From contig CAYPNT010000001.1 of assembly GCA_964412235.1 (NCBI GenBank), positions 62,001-126,000 of the forward strand: a stretch of DNA of 64,000 nt, written 5' to 3'. The notes beneath the pieces were generated by a model that had not been told where the DNA came from, made no database searches, and worked only from the letters and a program-made list of their open reading frames with translations. Each line of letters starts with the position of its first letter. The first letter of the stretch is position 1. The position numbers were made by a program, and so were the translations under genes. Positions 10,148 to 19,686 of the stretch are shown here, piece by piece. The DNA comes from JAYZQT01 sp964412235 (GTDB taxonomy: Bacteria > Pseudomonadota > Alphaproteobacteria > MPNO01 > UBA830).

Positions 10148-12088
10148 TTAACGGTTTTGGCGGTTGTTAATTAAATCAATTACTACTGCCGGGTCGGCAA
10201 GCGTTGTCGTATCACCAAGTTGCTTGTGTTGATTTGCGGCAATCTTTCGCAGTATGCGGCGCATGATCTTACCGGATCGAGTTTTGGGTAGTCCGGGTGA
10301 CCATTGTATGAGGTCCGGTGCAGCGATCGCACCAATCTCTTTCCGCACCCATTTTACCAGCTCCCCACGCAACTCGTCAGAAGGTCCTTCTCCCTCCATA
10401 AGCGTCACGTATGCATATATTCCCTGCCCTTTTATATCATGTGGATAGCCCACAACAGCTGCTTCAGCTATTTTGGGGTGGCTAACTAGGGCGCTTTCGA
10501 CTTCTGCTGTGCCCATTCTGTGTCCGGATACATTTAGGACGTCGTCAACCCGACCTGTTATCCAGTAGTATCCGTCTTGGTCTCGGCGGCAGCCATCGCC
10601 GGTAAAATAAAATCCTTTGTAAGTAGAAAAATAAGTTTCAACAAACCGTTCATGGTCGCCATAGACAGTGCGCATTTGGCCCGGCCAGGAGTCAATCAAC
10701 ACTAAATTGCCTTCTGCTTCTTCCATTAAAATGTTGCCATTCGCATCCACTAACTCGGGGCGTATGCCAAAAAAAGGCTTTGTAGCAGACCCAGGTTTGA
10801 GGTCAGTGGCGCCTGGGAGCGGTGAGATCAAAATACCCCCGGTTTCGGTTTGCCACCAAGTATCAACAATAGGACATCGTCCTTCACCGATCACATCGTT
10901 GTACCATTTCCATGCTTCCGGGTTAATTGGCTCCCCCACAGTACCAAGGAGCCGAATAGAGGATCTATTGGTTTGTTTTACTGGAGTATTGCCCTCTCGC
11001 ATTAGTGCGCGGATGGCGGTTGGCGCAGTATAAAAGATATTTACATTGTGCTTATCACATATGTCCCAAAACCGTGAGAAGTTAGGGTAATTGGGCACAC
11101 CTTCAAATATTAGTGTGGTGGCTCCGTTTGCGAGTGGGCCGTACACGATATAGCTATGTCCGGTGATCCATCCAACATCAGCCGTACACCAGTAGATGTC
11201 ATTATCGTGGTAGTCGAACACATATTGATGCGTCATCGATGCGTATACTAGGTATCCGCCTGTTGTATGCAGGACACCTTTGGGCTTTCCCGTGGAGCCT
11301 GATGTGTAGAGTATGAAAAGTGGGTCTTCCGCGTTCATTTCTTCGGGTGGACATTCGGGCTGTGCGGCGGCTATTGCTTCGTGATACCAAACATCGCGTT
11401 TTTTATCCCAATCAATATTATTACCCGTCCGTTTAACAACAATGCACTTACCAATGGTCGGGCATTGTTTAAGGGCTTCATCCACATTTGACTTAAGCGG
11501 TATAACACGCCCACCTCTCATTCCCTCATCTGCGGTAACGATGATGGACGATTCTGAATCGTGTATTCGGCCAGCGATGGATTCTGGTGAAAATCCACCA
11601 AAAATAACAGAATGAATTGCCCCAATTCGGGCGCAAGCGAGGACCGTAACCGCGATTTCCGGTATCATAGGCAGATAGATTGTCACGCGGTCGCCTTTTT
11701 GCACCCCATTTTCTTTCAGAACGTTGGCGCATTTACAAACTTCTTGATAAAGCTCACGGTATGTTAAGGTCTTAGTGTCCGAGGGTTCATCACCCTCCCA
11801 AATAATTGCTTTCTGATCCCCGCGTTTAGATAGATGTCGGTCAAGGCAATTCACTGAAGCGTTCAATGTCCCGTCATAGTACCAGCGAATATGCACGTCA
11901 TCATGCGCGTATGAGACGTCTTTTACTTTTGTATATGACTTCATCCAATCCAGGCGCTTGCCTTGTTTGCCCCAGAAACCTTCTGGGTCACGGACCGACT
12001 GTGTATACATTTCCTCATATTTTTCCTGGTCTATGTGAGCGCGAGAGGACCATTCAGATTTTACTGGAATTAATGCATTTTCGGACAT
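10148..12088 (-). CDS. acs: Acetyl-CoA synthetase
   Basis: Activates acetate to acetyl-CoA through acetyl-AMP. The 646-residue length is exactly that expected. It starts with the AcAS N-terminal domain (about 25-85), then the AMP-binding core with [12 protein letters not shown] (P-loop-like), WWQTETGG, the YFTGDG motif and the hinge [13 protein letters not shown]. The C-terminal [12 protein letters not shown] carries the catalytic lysine that is the usual acetylation target for control by CobB/Pat systems; this regulation is inferred from the family. It is the last gene of a minus-strand series beginning at tsaD, about 100 bases after the Rieske gene, so it could also have its own promoter. 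Confidence 0.97.
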   Translation of the reverse strand: MSENALIPVKSEWSSRAHIDQEKYEEMYTQSVRDPEGFWGKQGKRLDWMKSYTKVKDVSYAHDDVHIRWYYDGTLNASVNCLDRHLSKRGDQKAIIWEGDEPSDTKTLTYRELYQEVCKCANVLKENGVQKGDRVTIYLPMIPEIAVTVLACARIGAIHSVIFGGFSPESIAGRIHDSESSIIVTADEGMRGGRVIPLKSNVDEALKQCPTIGKCIVVKRTGNNIDWDKKRDVWYHEAIAAAQPECPPEEMNAEDPLFILYTSGSTGKPKGVLHTTGGYLVYASMTHQYVFDYHDNDIYWCTADVGWITGHSYIVYGPLANGATTLIFEGVPNYPNFSRFWDICDKHNVNIFYTAPTAIRALMREGNTPVKQTNRSSIRLLGTVGEPINPEAWKWYNDVIGEGRCPIVDTWWQTETGGILISPLPGATDLKPGSATKPFFGIRPELVDANGNILMEEAEGNLVLIDSWPGQMRTVYGDHERFVETYFSTYKGFYFTGDGCRRDQDGYYWITGRVDDVLNVSGHRMGTAEVESALVSHPKIAEAAVVGYPHDIKGQGIYAYVTLMEGEGPSDELRGELVKWVRKEIGAIAAPDLIQWSPGLPKTRSGKIMRRILRKIAANQHKQLGDTTTLADPAVVIDLINNRQNR

Positions 12089-12186
12089 CTGATTCTTTCT
12101 CTAATATTGCGTCTAGCACGATAGCTGGGCATTTGGATTATGTTTTTTCATGATGTTAATCGCAAGGCCGTGCCAACCGTTTCCTT

Positions 12187-12519
12187 TTATGGAAAAAGAT
12201 AAACATTATCTGCCCGGAGACCCACTTTTAATGACGAGAGCTTCTTACCTACGCACGGTCCGTCGGTACACGTTCCGTCAAGGATATCAAATAGGGCACC
12301 GTGCATTGAACATTGAATTTGATCTCGTCGGTACGAAAGAAATGCATCCGGTTTCCAATCCAAAGGCGCGCGATAGTGAGGACAAGAATTATAATAGCCA
12401 AAAACCCGCCGACCAAGACGTATTATAAAGAAAGAGTTTAAACCTCCTATAGGTTCGAAACCCTTGCTACCAGGATCTTCAATATCATCAAGTCGGCAAA
12501 GCAATATTGCGTCGTTCAT
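12187..12519 (-). CDS. Small Rieske [2Fe-2S] protein
   Basis: A soluble protein of 110 residues from the ATG at 12519 (the frame is open further upstream to 12591, into the EVE gene). It contains one Rieske domain: C46-x-H48 in SCPHYRAP and C70-x2-H73 in QCSMHGALF, with the 21-residue spacing expected for a two-His/two-Cys cluster. There is no membrane anchor and no fused oxygenase domain, so it resembles NirD-like or ferredoxin-type Rieske proteins that pass electrons to a partner. The partner is unknown. It lies 19 bases after the EVE-domain gene and upstream of acs. Confidence 0.85.
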   Translation of the reverse strand: MNDAILLCRLDDIEDPGSKGFEPIGGLNSFFIIRLGRRVFGYYNSCPHYRAPLDWKPDAFLSYRRDQIQCSMHGALFDILDGTCTDGPCVGKKLSSLKVGLRADNVYLFP

Positions 12520-12538
12520 TGTTTTAACATCACAATAT

Positions 12539-12952
12539 TTACGCGCTAATCCCCGCCATTTTACAGAGTATTTGCCACTCCTTTTTCCCAACCGGGACCA
12601 CGGATAATCGAGCCTGTTTGACGAGCGCCAGATCGCTAAGTTGGGGTTCTGCTTTTATGTCAGCGAGGGTCACGGGGTTTTTTACTGGAAACATAGCTTT
12701 CACGTCCACCATCCCAAATCGACCTGATTTGTCCGTTGTGTCGGGGTAATGCTCTTTTACGACTTCCACAACACCAACAATCTGTTTTTCGTTGACAGAA
12801 TGGTAGAAGAAACCTCGGTCGCCTTTGTCCATCTCTTTCATATTGTTATTGGCTTGATAGTTTCGAACGCCATCCCATTCGGCGGTACCAGCTTCAACCT
12901 GGTCCGTCCAGGACCAGGTGCCGGGCTCCGATTTGAAAAGCCAATACCGCAT
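12539..12952 (-). CDS. EVE domain-containing protein
   Basis: A protein of 137 residues from the ATG at 12952, chosen because the family N-terminus reads MxYWLFKSEP; the frame is open to 12988. EVE (thymocyte nuclear protein 1-like) domains have a PUA-like fold and are thought to bind modified bases in DNA or RNA. Visible family motifs are KSEPGTWSW, WDGVRNYQANNN (the conserved WDGVRNYQARN loop) and GDRGFFYHS. The C-terminus has the usual KQARLSVVPV. It follows gpsA in the minus-strand run, which is a frequent neighbourhood in alphaproteobacteria; no functional link is established. Confidence 0.9.
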   Translation of the reverse strand: MRYWLFKSEPGTWSWTDQVEAGTAEWDGVRNYQANNNMKEMDKGDRGFFYHSVNEKQIVGVVEVVKEHYPDTTDKSGRFGMVDVKAMFPVKNPVTLADIKAEPQLSDLALVKQARLSVVPVGKKEWQILCKMAGISA

Positions 12953-13019
12953 CAGTTTCTCCTCACATTGCTGAGTGTTTATGAACAAAGCTGTTTAATC
13001 GTAAACAATGACAACCATT

Positions 13020-14006
13020 TCAATACGCTTCCGTTCTCAGTGGACGAGATAATAGTGTACTTACCACCCTATCAATATCTTTTCCGCCCTTTAATATTTC
13101 GTCAACTGCAAAAGTTATAGGCATTTCAATCGAAAGCGAGTTTGCTAGCGCAGCTGCGGCGCTTGCAGTAAAAACCCCTTCTGCTATTGAGTTGCGTTCT
13201 TTCATTATATCTGTGAGCAGCTGGTTTTGCCCCAAGGCGAACCCTAAAGAGTAGTTCCGTGACTTTATGCTCGTGCATGTCAGCACGATGTCTCCTATCC
13301 CCGATAGGCCCATTAATGTTTCTAACTTGCCTCCTTTAGCGGTACATAATCGTGTGATTTCCGCTAAGCCCCGAGTAATTAAAGCAGCTCGAGCATTATT
13401 TCCAAGTTTTCGACCATCCGCTATTCCACAGGCAATGGCTAGCACATTTTTGACCGCGCCTCCTATCTGAGCGCCTATAACGTCGTCGCTGGAATATGGA
13501 CGGAATACCTCTGATCCTAACTGGTCCGCTACCTGCTGTGCGATTTTGATATCATTGGCGGCTAATGTGACGGCAGCAGGTAACCCGGCGGCAACTTCCG
13601 TGGCGAAAGTCGGCCCTGACAGAACTAATATTGGATTTTTTGGAAAGGAGGTTGCCAACACTTCACTCATTAACCCCATAGAGTTTTGTTCAATTCCCTT
13701 TGAACATATAACGAGGGGCGTATCTAGTGGAATTTGAGAGACGAGCGGTGCGAGCGTCTCTTTCATATGCTGTGCGGGCAAGGCAAGTAAGATGATAGGG
13801 GCACCAACGATTTCAATTAGGTTTGTCGTTGCTTTAATACCGTGGGTTACCTTTGAGCCAGGTAAATAAACAGAATTTTCCCGTTGTCTATTTATAGATT
13901 TTGCTACCTCGTTCTCGAGAGCCCAAATAATAACATCGTTTCCAGCTCTCCTCGCTGTTATTGCGAGGGCAGTTCCCCATGCCCCAGCTCCAATAATGGA
14001 AATCAT
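13020..14006 (-). CDS. gpsA: Glycerol-3-phosphate dehydrogenase [NAD(P)+]
   Basis: Reduces dihydroxyacetone phosphate to sn-glycerol 3-phosphate for phospholipid synthesis. 328 residues, normal for GpsA. The N-terminal Rossmann fold begins ISIIGAGAWGTALA (residues 2-15). Further motifs are CSKGIE, LSGPTFATEVAAG and the catalytic-lysine motif GGAVKNVLAIACG, with the C-terminal helical domain containing LMGLSGIGDIVLTCTS. It is transcribed after tsaD and two inserted genes (cupin, hydrolase); a 188-base gap separates it from the hydrolase. Confidence 0.96.
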   Translation of the reverse strand: MISIIGAGAWGTALAITARRAGNDVIIWALENEVAKSINRQRENSVYLPGSKVTHGIKATTNLIEIVGAPIILLALPAQHMKETLAPLVSQIPLDTPLVICSKGIEQNSMGLMSEVLATSFPKNPILVLSGPTFATEVAAGLPAAVTLAANDIKIAQQVADQLGSEVFRPYSSDDVIGAQIGGAVKNVLAIACGIADGRKLGNNARAALITRGLAEITRLCTAKGGKLETLMGLSGIGDIVLTCTSIKSRNYSLGFALGQNQLLTDIMKERNSIAEGVFTASAAAALANSLSIEMPITFAVDEILKGGKDIDRVVSTLLSRPLRTEAY

Positions 14007-14194
14007 ACAAAAACCATAGTTAATTAGACATAAGACCGTTGGCGTCTTTCACCGCAATTTACAGCGTTGAACAAAGATATTTTGCCGAACAATCACGAGA
14101 CCTCGGTATAAGTGTAGCCTATCACGGAAGTTATATGCGCACAGAAGTCCGTCTCTTTTGCCCAATAGGCGGTTTGTTTGAGTGGTAGTCAGCA

Positions 14195-14998
14195 TTAGGC
14201 ATCAATTGGATTGCGTTCGAGAAAATCGCTAACCGCGTTGTTGTATTCCTCGATAAGTATGTGATTAAAAAAGTGTCCCCCTGTGGGGAGAATGACTTTT
14301 TCTGCACCCTCTATTTGGTCGGCGAGTTCGTCTGAAAGATAGCGCGGTGTAACCATATCGTCGTTTGCGACAATTACGAGCGTCGGAGCGGTTATTTGTC
14401 CAATTTGATCTCGACGATCGAAGGCACAGATCGCATTTATTCTACTCTCCATTATTTCTACCGGTTGGTCCGCCCCGGCAAGATATGATTCTAGCTCCGA
14501 TATTTTTTCCGAATTTCTCGATATGTACCACGGGGGAAGTAATGATAAGATCGAGTGACGCGCGTATTCCAATGTTCCTGCATCCATTAAAACTGCTTTG
14601 CGTGCTGCGAATGCGCGGTTGAAATAAACATCTTGTCCTGCCCAGGTTGAACTAAGAACAAGTGAGGCAAGCCGCTCTGGGTAGTCTTGAGCAATTATTT
14701 GTCCCATCGCGCCCCCGGTAGAATGCCCAACCCAATGGGCCTTGGTAACTTCCAACTTGTCCATCAATTTAATGGCATCGGAAGCCATTTGTTCGACAGA
14801 ATATTCAATAGTGGAATAAGTGCTCTGACCGCAGCCGCGGTGATCGTGAATTATCGTGCGGTGTGTTCTTGACAGAGACGGAACTTGATTGGACCAAACA
14901 GCCCCGCCGCCGCCTAAGCCCGGGACAAGCATTATGGGGTCACCACTGCCCCGTTCCTCATAATACAGCTCAGCATCCCCGATATTTACTGTTGGCAC
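14195..14998 (-). CDS. Alpha/beta-fold hydrolase
   Basis: A soluble hydrolase of 267 residues, close in plan to 3-oxoadipate enol-lactonase and RutD-type enzymes. The nucleophile elbow GHSTGG places Ser93; the acid is in ANDDMVTP (Asp213 or Asp214) and the base is His242 in GGHFFN, so the triad is complete. The oxyanion segment is VPGLGGGGAVW. The substrate cannot be deduced. It starts 19 bases after the cupin gene at 15018, and these two genes separate tsaD from gpsA, which are usually adjacent in related genomes, so they look like an inserted pair acting together. Confidence 0.82.
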   Translation of the reverse strand: MPTVNIGDAELYYEERGSGDPIMLVPGLGGGGAVWSNQVPSLSRTHRTIIHDHRGCGQSTYSTIEYSVEQMASDAIKLMDKLEVTKAHWVGHSTGGAMGQIIAQDYPERLASLVLSSTWAGQDVYFNRAFAARKAVLMDAGTLEYARHSILSLLPPWYISRNSEKISELESYLAGADQPVEIMESRINAICAFDRRDQIGQITAPTLVIVANDDMVTPRYLSDELADQIEGAEKVILPTGGHFFNHILIEEYNNAVSDFLERNPIDA

Positions 14999-15017
14999 AA
15001 AAACCCCCTGTTATGTT

Positions 15018-15512
15018 TTATTTTGTATCGTTAACACCCATGGAGCGTTCAATCGCTACAACTTCTTCCGGGCGCTCAAATGGTAAAGGTGCTTTGTCGC
15101 CAACATGCCGGGGACGACCAATTGTTTCAAAAAACTCTTCTAACCCGGCAGGGGTTATTACCCACATCATGACTAATTCTTCCGCGCCGTCGTTGTAGAT
15201 TTCATGCTTAACATCGTATCCTAAAAAGCAAGTGGAGCCCGGTATAAGGTTGTGTCGCTCGCCATCAAGATTTATGTGACCTGTTCCACGGAAACAAACC
15301 TGCAATTCTATTTGATCGGGGTGGGAATGCTCCCGGACATGTCCGCCCACTGCTATAGTTTGATAGCCCATCGACAAGTTTTGGTATTTCGTATTTTGTG
15401 GTGTAAGTTTTGGTTCTGCATAACCGTTTGCCGGTTTTGGTTGCCAAAAACTGGGGCCATCGTCTGGTTGTATCACGATTGCGTGACCACGGAATTCTTC
15501 TGAACCTTCCAT
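15018..15512 (-). CDS. Cupin domain-containing protein
   Basis: A small single-domain cupin of 164 residues. Cupin motif 1 is GGHVREHSHPDQIELQVCFRG, with His-x-His and the downstream Glu/Gln metal-ligand positions, and motif 2 is the PGSTCFLGYDVKHEIYN region with the last histidine. Such proteins are metal-dependent isomerases, dioxygenases or binding proteins; which one is unclear. It is paired with the following alpha/beta hydrolase (19-base gap), suggesting that both act on the same small molecule. Confidence 0.8.
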   Translation of the reverse strand: MEGSEEFRGHAIVIQPDDGPSFWQPKPANGYAEPKLTPQNTKYQNLSMGYQTIAVGGHVREHSHPDQIELQVCFRGTGHINLDGERHNLIPGSTCFLGYDVKHEIYNDGAEELVMMWVITPAGLEEFFETIGRPRHVGDKAPLPFERPEEVVAIERSMGVNDTK

Positions 15513-15612
15513 TTGTACCCCGTTCTACTTATTAGAAACATCATTGGTATCGTATACTACCAGAGACAAATACCAAAAACGGCTGTCTAGTTATTTGAAA
15601 TACTTTAAGCAA

Positions 15613-16644
15613 TTAGTGTCGCAATTCTTCCAGCGGCCAACGAGGCCGAGGAGCGATATCGAGACCACTAACTAGCCCCTTCTGTAAACGTTCTATTCCA
15701 GTCCAAGCTATCATCGCTGCGTTGTCTGTGCATAATTCTGGCGGCGGGGCTATCAAAACAAAATCGTTCGCGTCGCAAAATGAGGCTAATTGTTTGCGTA
15801 TCGCTAAGTTGGCAGCCACACCACCACTAACAACCAAGGTATTTCCATTTGGATTCTGGTCTTTGTACATTTTTATGGCGTTTGCACAACGATCAAGGAT
15901 GATATCCGAGACTGCTTCCTGAAACGAGGCAGCAACGTCGCATGCGCTGGAATAAGATAGTTTTGAGACCGACATCGATAAAATACACTGGCGGACCGCT
16001 GTCTTAAGCCCAGAAAAAGAAAAATCACAGCCTGGTCGGCCTTTCATCGGGCGCGGAAAGGAAAAACGAGCGGGATTTCCAGAGGTAGCTGCTTTTTCGA
16101 CGGCCGGACCGCCTGGAAACCCAAGTCCTAACATTTTTCCACATTTGTCAAATGCCTCCCCGATCGCGTCATCGGCCGTCTCACCCAACAGTTTATAGCG
16201 TCCCAATCCCTCCACGATTAACAATTGGCAATGACCACCAGAGACTAGAAGTAGAAGATAGGGAAAATCGATGTTGTGTGTTAATCGTGCGGTCAGCGCA
16301 TGGCCCTCAAGATGATTAACGGCAATAAATGGTATATTACCCGCAGCTGACATTGCCTTTGCCGTCGTAGAGCCCACTATGATTCCGCCAATCAAGCCTG
16401 GCCCACAGGTAGCGGCGATTCCAGTTATATCATTTAGGGTGATCTCTGCCTCTTGAAGAGCCTCACGGATAATGTCATCTAAAACGTCTAAGTGGGCGCG
16501 GGCCGCGATTTCCGGCACAACACCCCCAAAACGAGAATGTTCTTTTTGCTGAGAATATACCCTATTGGATAATACTTCGCGGTTGTCTTTGACAACTGCG
16601 GCCGCCGTTTCATCGCAACTCGTTTCTATGCCGAGCATCAGCAT
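15613..16644 (-). CDS. tsaD: tRNA N6-adenosine threonylcarbamoyltransferase TsaD
   Basis: Transfers the threonylcarbamoyl group to A37 of ANN-decoding tRNAs, together with TsaB and TsaE. 343 residues, the normal length. It begins LGIETSCDETAAAVV (ASKHA nucleotide-binding fold), with the metal-binding pair NHLEGH, LLLVSGGHCQL, the GEAFDKCGKMLGL stretch and the second nucleotide motif VVSGGVAANLAIR. The ATG at 16638 is a second possible start two codons in. It diverges from hemC across a 92-base spacer, the classic tsaD/hemC divergent pair of alphaproteobacteria. Confidence 0.97.
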   Translation of the reverse strand: MLMLGIETSCDETAAAVVKDNREVLSNRVYSQQKEHSRFGGVVPEIAARAHLDVLDDIIREALQEAEITLNDITGIAATCGPGLIGGIIVGSTTAKAMSAAGNIPFIAVNHLEGHALTARLTHNIDFPYLLLLVSGGHCQLLIVEGLGRYKLLGETADDAIGEAFDKCGKMLGLGFPGGPAVEKAATSGNPARFSFPRPMKGRPGCDFSFSGLKTAVRQCILSMSVSKLSYSSACDVAASFQEAVSDIILDRCANAIKMYKDQNPNGNTLVVSGGVAANLAIRKQLASFCDANDFVLIAPPPELCTDNAAMIAWTGIERLQKGLVSGLDIAPRPRWPLEELRH

Positions 16645-16736
16645 TTGTACGCCATTTTCAATATTAATCTATCTATAAGACTAACCCAGCACACCATTTG
16701 TTTCCACGATCAAATAAATTCGGATAGAATCATAGC

Positions 16737-17666
16737 ATGAATTCTTCCAGCGTCCGCATTGGAACCCGAGGAAGTCAACTGGCGCTATGGCAGGCTAATG
16801 AAGTGCGCCGTCTTCTCGGTGAAGCACATCCTGAACTATCTCAGGACGACGCGGTCGAAATAAAAATCATTTCCACTAGCGGCGATGGAATACAGGATGG
16901 TTCACTTTCACAGTATGGTGGCAAGGGGCTGTTTACTAAAGAAATAGAGGATGCATTGCTCGATAATAAGATCGATATTGCGGTCCACTCTATGAAAGAT
17001 GTGCCCACGCATTTGGTGAACGGCCTGGAAATTGATTGTGTTCTGCCAAGGGAGGATGCCCGTGACGCTCTGGTTTGCCCTCTGGTCAAAACTATAGAAA
17101 GATTACCCCAAAAAGCCACTGTTGGAACATCCTCTCTTCGTCGTAAGGCAATGCTCTTAAAACAGCGACCAGACCTCCGAGTGGTCCCATTTCGGGGCAA
17201 TGTAGACACCCGGCTAAAAAAACTATCGTCAGGGGTCGTGGACGCGACGCTACTTGCGGTTGCTGGGTTGAAACGATTGGGGGTTGATAAAATCGGCGCA
17301 GAGCCGATTGATCCGGACCAAATATTGCCGGCGGTTTGCCAAGGTACCTTAGGTATAGAGCGTCGCTCTGATGACGAATATATTTTTAGGATGCTCGAGC
17401 CTTTAAATGATTCGTTGACCGAATTGAGGTCAGCGGCGGAAAGAGAATTTCTGGGCTTTCTTGGTGGCTCCTGTCGAACACCTATTGCTGCTTTCGCAGA
17501 GGTTGAAGGAAGTCATATGCGATTTCGGGGGGCAATTGCGCGACCGGATGGTAGTAGATTATTTAAAACAGAGCGGTATGGGCCTTTGTCAGAATCTATA
17601 GCCTTGAGCCGTGATGCTGCGGCTGAGTTAAAAGGTCGTGCGGGTCACGGTTTTTTTGATGGTTGA
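16737..17666 (+). CDS. hemC: Porphobilinogen deaminase (hydroxymethylbilane synthase)
   Basis: Polymerises four porphobilinogens to hydroxymethylbilane in heme synthesis. 309 residues. RIGTRGSQLALWQA opens domain 1, the catalytic aspartate is Asp88 in HSMKDVPT, GTSSLRR (130-136) is the substrate-binding arginine loop, and Cys246 in GGSCRTPIA carries the dipyrromethane cofactor. The stop codon at 17664-17666 overlaps the next gene's ATG (17659) by eight bases, so translation of the two is probably coupled, and the next enzyme uses the product. Confidence 0.97.
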   Translation: MNSSSVRIGTRGSQLALWQANEVRRLLGEAHPELSQDDAVEIKIISTSGDGIQDGSLSQYGGKGLFTKEIEDALLDNKIDIAVHSMKDVPTHLVNGLEIDCVLPREDARDALVCPLVKTIERLPQKATVGTSSLRRKAMLLKQRPDLRVVPFRGNVDTRLKKLSSGVVDATLLAVAGLKRLGVDKIGAEPIDPDQILPAVCQGTLGIERRSDDEYIFRMLEPLNDSLTELRSAAEREFLGFLGGSCRTPIAAFAEVEGSHMRFRGAIARPDGSRLFKTERYGPLSESIALSRDAAAELKGRAGHGFFDG

Positions 17667-19683
17667 TAAGCGTCGGTTGCGCGCCTTAATTACTCGGCCG
17701 CACGAAGATACGGTTGAGATAGCAATTGCTTTAGTAAGGCGACGAATTACACCTGTCCTGGCGCCGATGATGCGCGTAGTTTTTGGTCCCACCGAAATTG
17801 GGGTTGACCTGGAACAGGCTCAGGCCATCCTGTTTACTAGCCGTAATGGTGTCCGCGCTTTTTCCCGGGTATCCGAGCGCCGGGACATCAAAGTTTTCGC
17901 TGTAGGTCATTCCACAGCCGCACTTGCACGTAATGAAGGGTTTTTGTTCGTTGAAAGTGCCGGTGGAGACAGCTCTGATTTGGCCAGGCTTTTAATTAAA
18001 GAACTTTCTCCCTCGGACGGCCTGCTTTTTCACGTTACAGGAACTTCCACAGGCGGAGAGCTTCGAGAGACGCTTTCTAAAGCGGGTTTTAGGGTTATTC
18101 GCCGCAGCTTATATGAGGCGGAGGCCGTGAGTGAGTTTTCCCAGAAAACGATAAATTTTATCAAAAATGGTGATGGAGATTACGTCTTGTTTTTCTCTCC
18201 GCGCACCGCGCGAATCTTTCTTGCGCATATTAAAACGAATAAACTTGAAGATGCCTGTAAAAATTTAATTGTACTATCCCTTTCGCAGGCGGTCGCGGAC
18301 GAGTTGAGTATTATAACATGGAGGGCCATCGCTGTCGCAAGCACCCCCGATGCACACTCACTTTTAAAGGCGCTCGATGAGATAAAAGGCCAGGAATTTG
18401 GCCGCCACCTAAAGGACAATAAGGAACAAAAACCAGAAAGGACCGATAGTGAGCTTAGTTCTTCCCAAACACCTGTTATTTATTCAGAAAAACCAGCCGT
18501 CGTGGACAAATTCAATCGTAATGAGATAGAGATGCGCGAGACTTTAGACAACGGAACAGAAAATCGTCCTGGGAGAAAACGGTCATATGTACTGTTCGCT
18601 GCTTGGACTGGTATTAGTACGCTCATGCTACTAATAATCGCTTATTATACCATACCATATTGGCGGGGTTTTCTACCCCATAAGATTAAAGACCATCTGG
18701 CGGCAATAAACCAACCGAGTTCTGATCAAATAAAAGTTAAGGAGAAAATAGAAGGCTTACTGCGAAGGATAGAAGCGTCTAACCAAAGTGCAACAGACAT
18801 TAAACTGCGGCTGAGCCGATTAGAGTTACTTATCTCCGAAACCGGGAATTTGGGTGAGCGAGTGACTGAAGTTGAACGAGTTGTGGGGCAGATAAAAAAC
18901 CTTCCTATTTTAACCTCCCCACTCGGTACTGCTGAACCGAACGTTGGCCTAAAACTAGATAAACGCGTAGAAAAGCTAGAACATATCGTCCAAACAAAAA
19001 TGGAGGAGCTTGGAAAAGGGGTCAAAAATGCTGAGGGTATTGATAACGTATATCTAGATAAGATGACGGCACTTGAACAGAAAATTTCAGCGCTCGATGT
19101 GCGCCTTACAAAGCTAGGAAAACGATTTTTAGGTATTGGAAGATTGCCCGACCAAACTCCGAACTCTCATTTGATTGTTTTGGTTATAGGTCAACTCCGG
19201 GAGGCATTAACCAGGGATCAGCCCTTTGCAGAGAAAGTGGCGTCGCTAAAAAGTTTGTCAAACGGGAGGCCATCCATATTAAAGGCGTTAGCCCCTATTG
19301 AGGCGTTCAGCGGTCGAGGTGTCCAAACGACGTCGGACCTTTTGGGGAAATTACCCGCTATCATCAAAGGTCTTTTCGATAAACCCCAGTTATCAAATGA
19401 AAAAGGTTTGGTAGATAGAGCTATATCAGGGTTGAAACAGGTAGTAACCATTCGTCGCATTGATGGTAAGGGCACAGGTCTAGAGGCGGTGGTTGCCCGA
19501 GCCGAATTGTTGTCTGAGAAAAAAGATTTAGCCGGGGTGGTTGCCCAACTTACAACATTGCAGGGTATTTCATCACCGACTGTTGATGCCTGGATTAGTT
19601 CTGCACGTGAACGCCTAGCGGTTGATACAGCCATAATTCAACTAAACCAAGTTGTCCTCACCACACTCTCGCGAAGCAGTTAG
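17659..19683 (+). CDS. hemD: Uroporphyrinogen-III synthase fused to a Mic60/mitofilin-like membrane protein
   Basis: One uninterrupted frame of 674 residues joins two proteins. Residues 1 to about 240 are a HemD domain (ALITRPHEDT, LFTSRNGVRAF, VFAVGHSTA, HVTGTSTGGEL, YEAE, FFSPRTARIF), which cyclises hydroxymethylbilane. A charged linker of about 65 residues follows, then one transmembrane helix (about 310-334), a long predicted coiled coil (about 360-490) and a helical C-terminal domain, as in alphaproteobacterial Mic60 (COG4223), a protein tied to inner-membrane folding. Separate hemD and Mic60 genes next to each other are the usual state. The ATG at 17659 is preferred over a GTG at 17638. 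The HemD part would face the cytoplasm and most of the Mic60 part the periplasm. Confidence 0.85.
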   Translation: MVDKRRLRALITRPHEDTVEIAIALVRRRITPVLAPMMRVVFGPTEIGVDLEQAQAILFTSRNGVRAFSRVSERRDIKVFAVGHSTAALARNEGFLFVESAGGDSSDLARLLIKELSPSDGLLFHVTGTSTGGELRETLSKAGFRVIRRSLYEAEAVSEFSQKTINFIKNGDGDYVLFFSPRTARIFLAHIKTNKLEDACKNLIVLSLSQAVADELSIITWRAIAVASTPDAHSLLKALDEIKGQEFGRHLKDNKEQKPERTDSELSSSQTPVIYSEKPAVVDKFNRNEIEMRETLDNGTENRPGRKRSYVLFAAWTGISTLMLLIIAYYTIPYWRGFLPHKIKDHLAAINQPSSDQIKVKEKIEGLLRRIEASNQSATDIKLRLSRLELLISETGNLGERVTEVERVVGQIKNLPILTSPLGTAEPNVGLKLDKRVEKLEHIVQTKMEELGKGVKNAEGIDNVYLDKMTALEQKISALDVRLTKLGKRFLGIGRLPDQTPNSHLIVLVIGQLREALTRDQPFAEKVASLKSLSNGRPSILKALAPIEAFSGRGVQTTSDLLGKLPAIIKGLFDKPQLSNEKGLVDRAISGLKQVVTIRRIDGKGTGLEAVVARAELLSEKKDLAGVVAQLTTLQGISSPTVDAWISSARERLAVDTAIIQLNQVVLTTLSRSS

Positions 19684-19686
19684 GAA

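Noticed and set aside
17638..17658. GTG start seven codons before the fusion gene's ATG
   Set aside because: The ATG at 17659 with its overlap on the hemC stop is the usual coupling for hemC-hemD, and the extra residues are not family-like.
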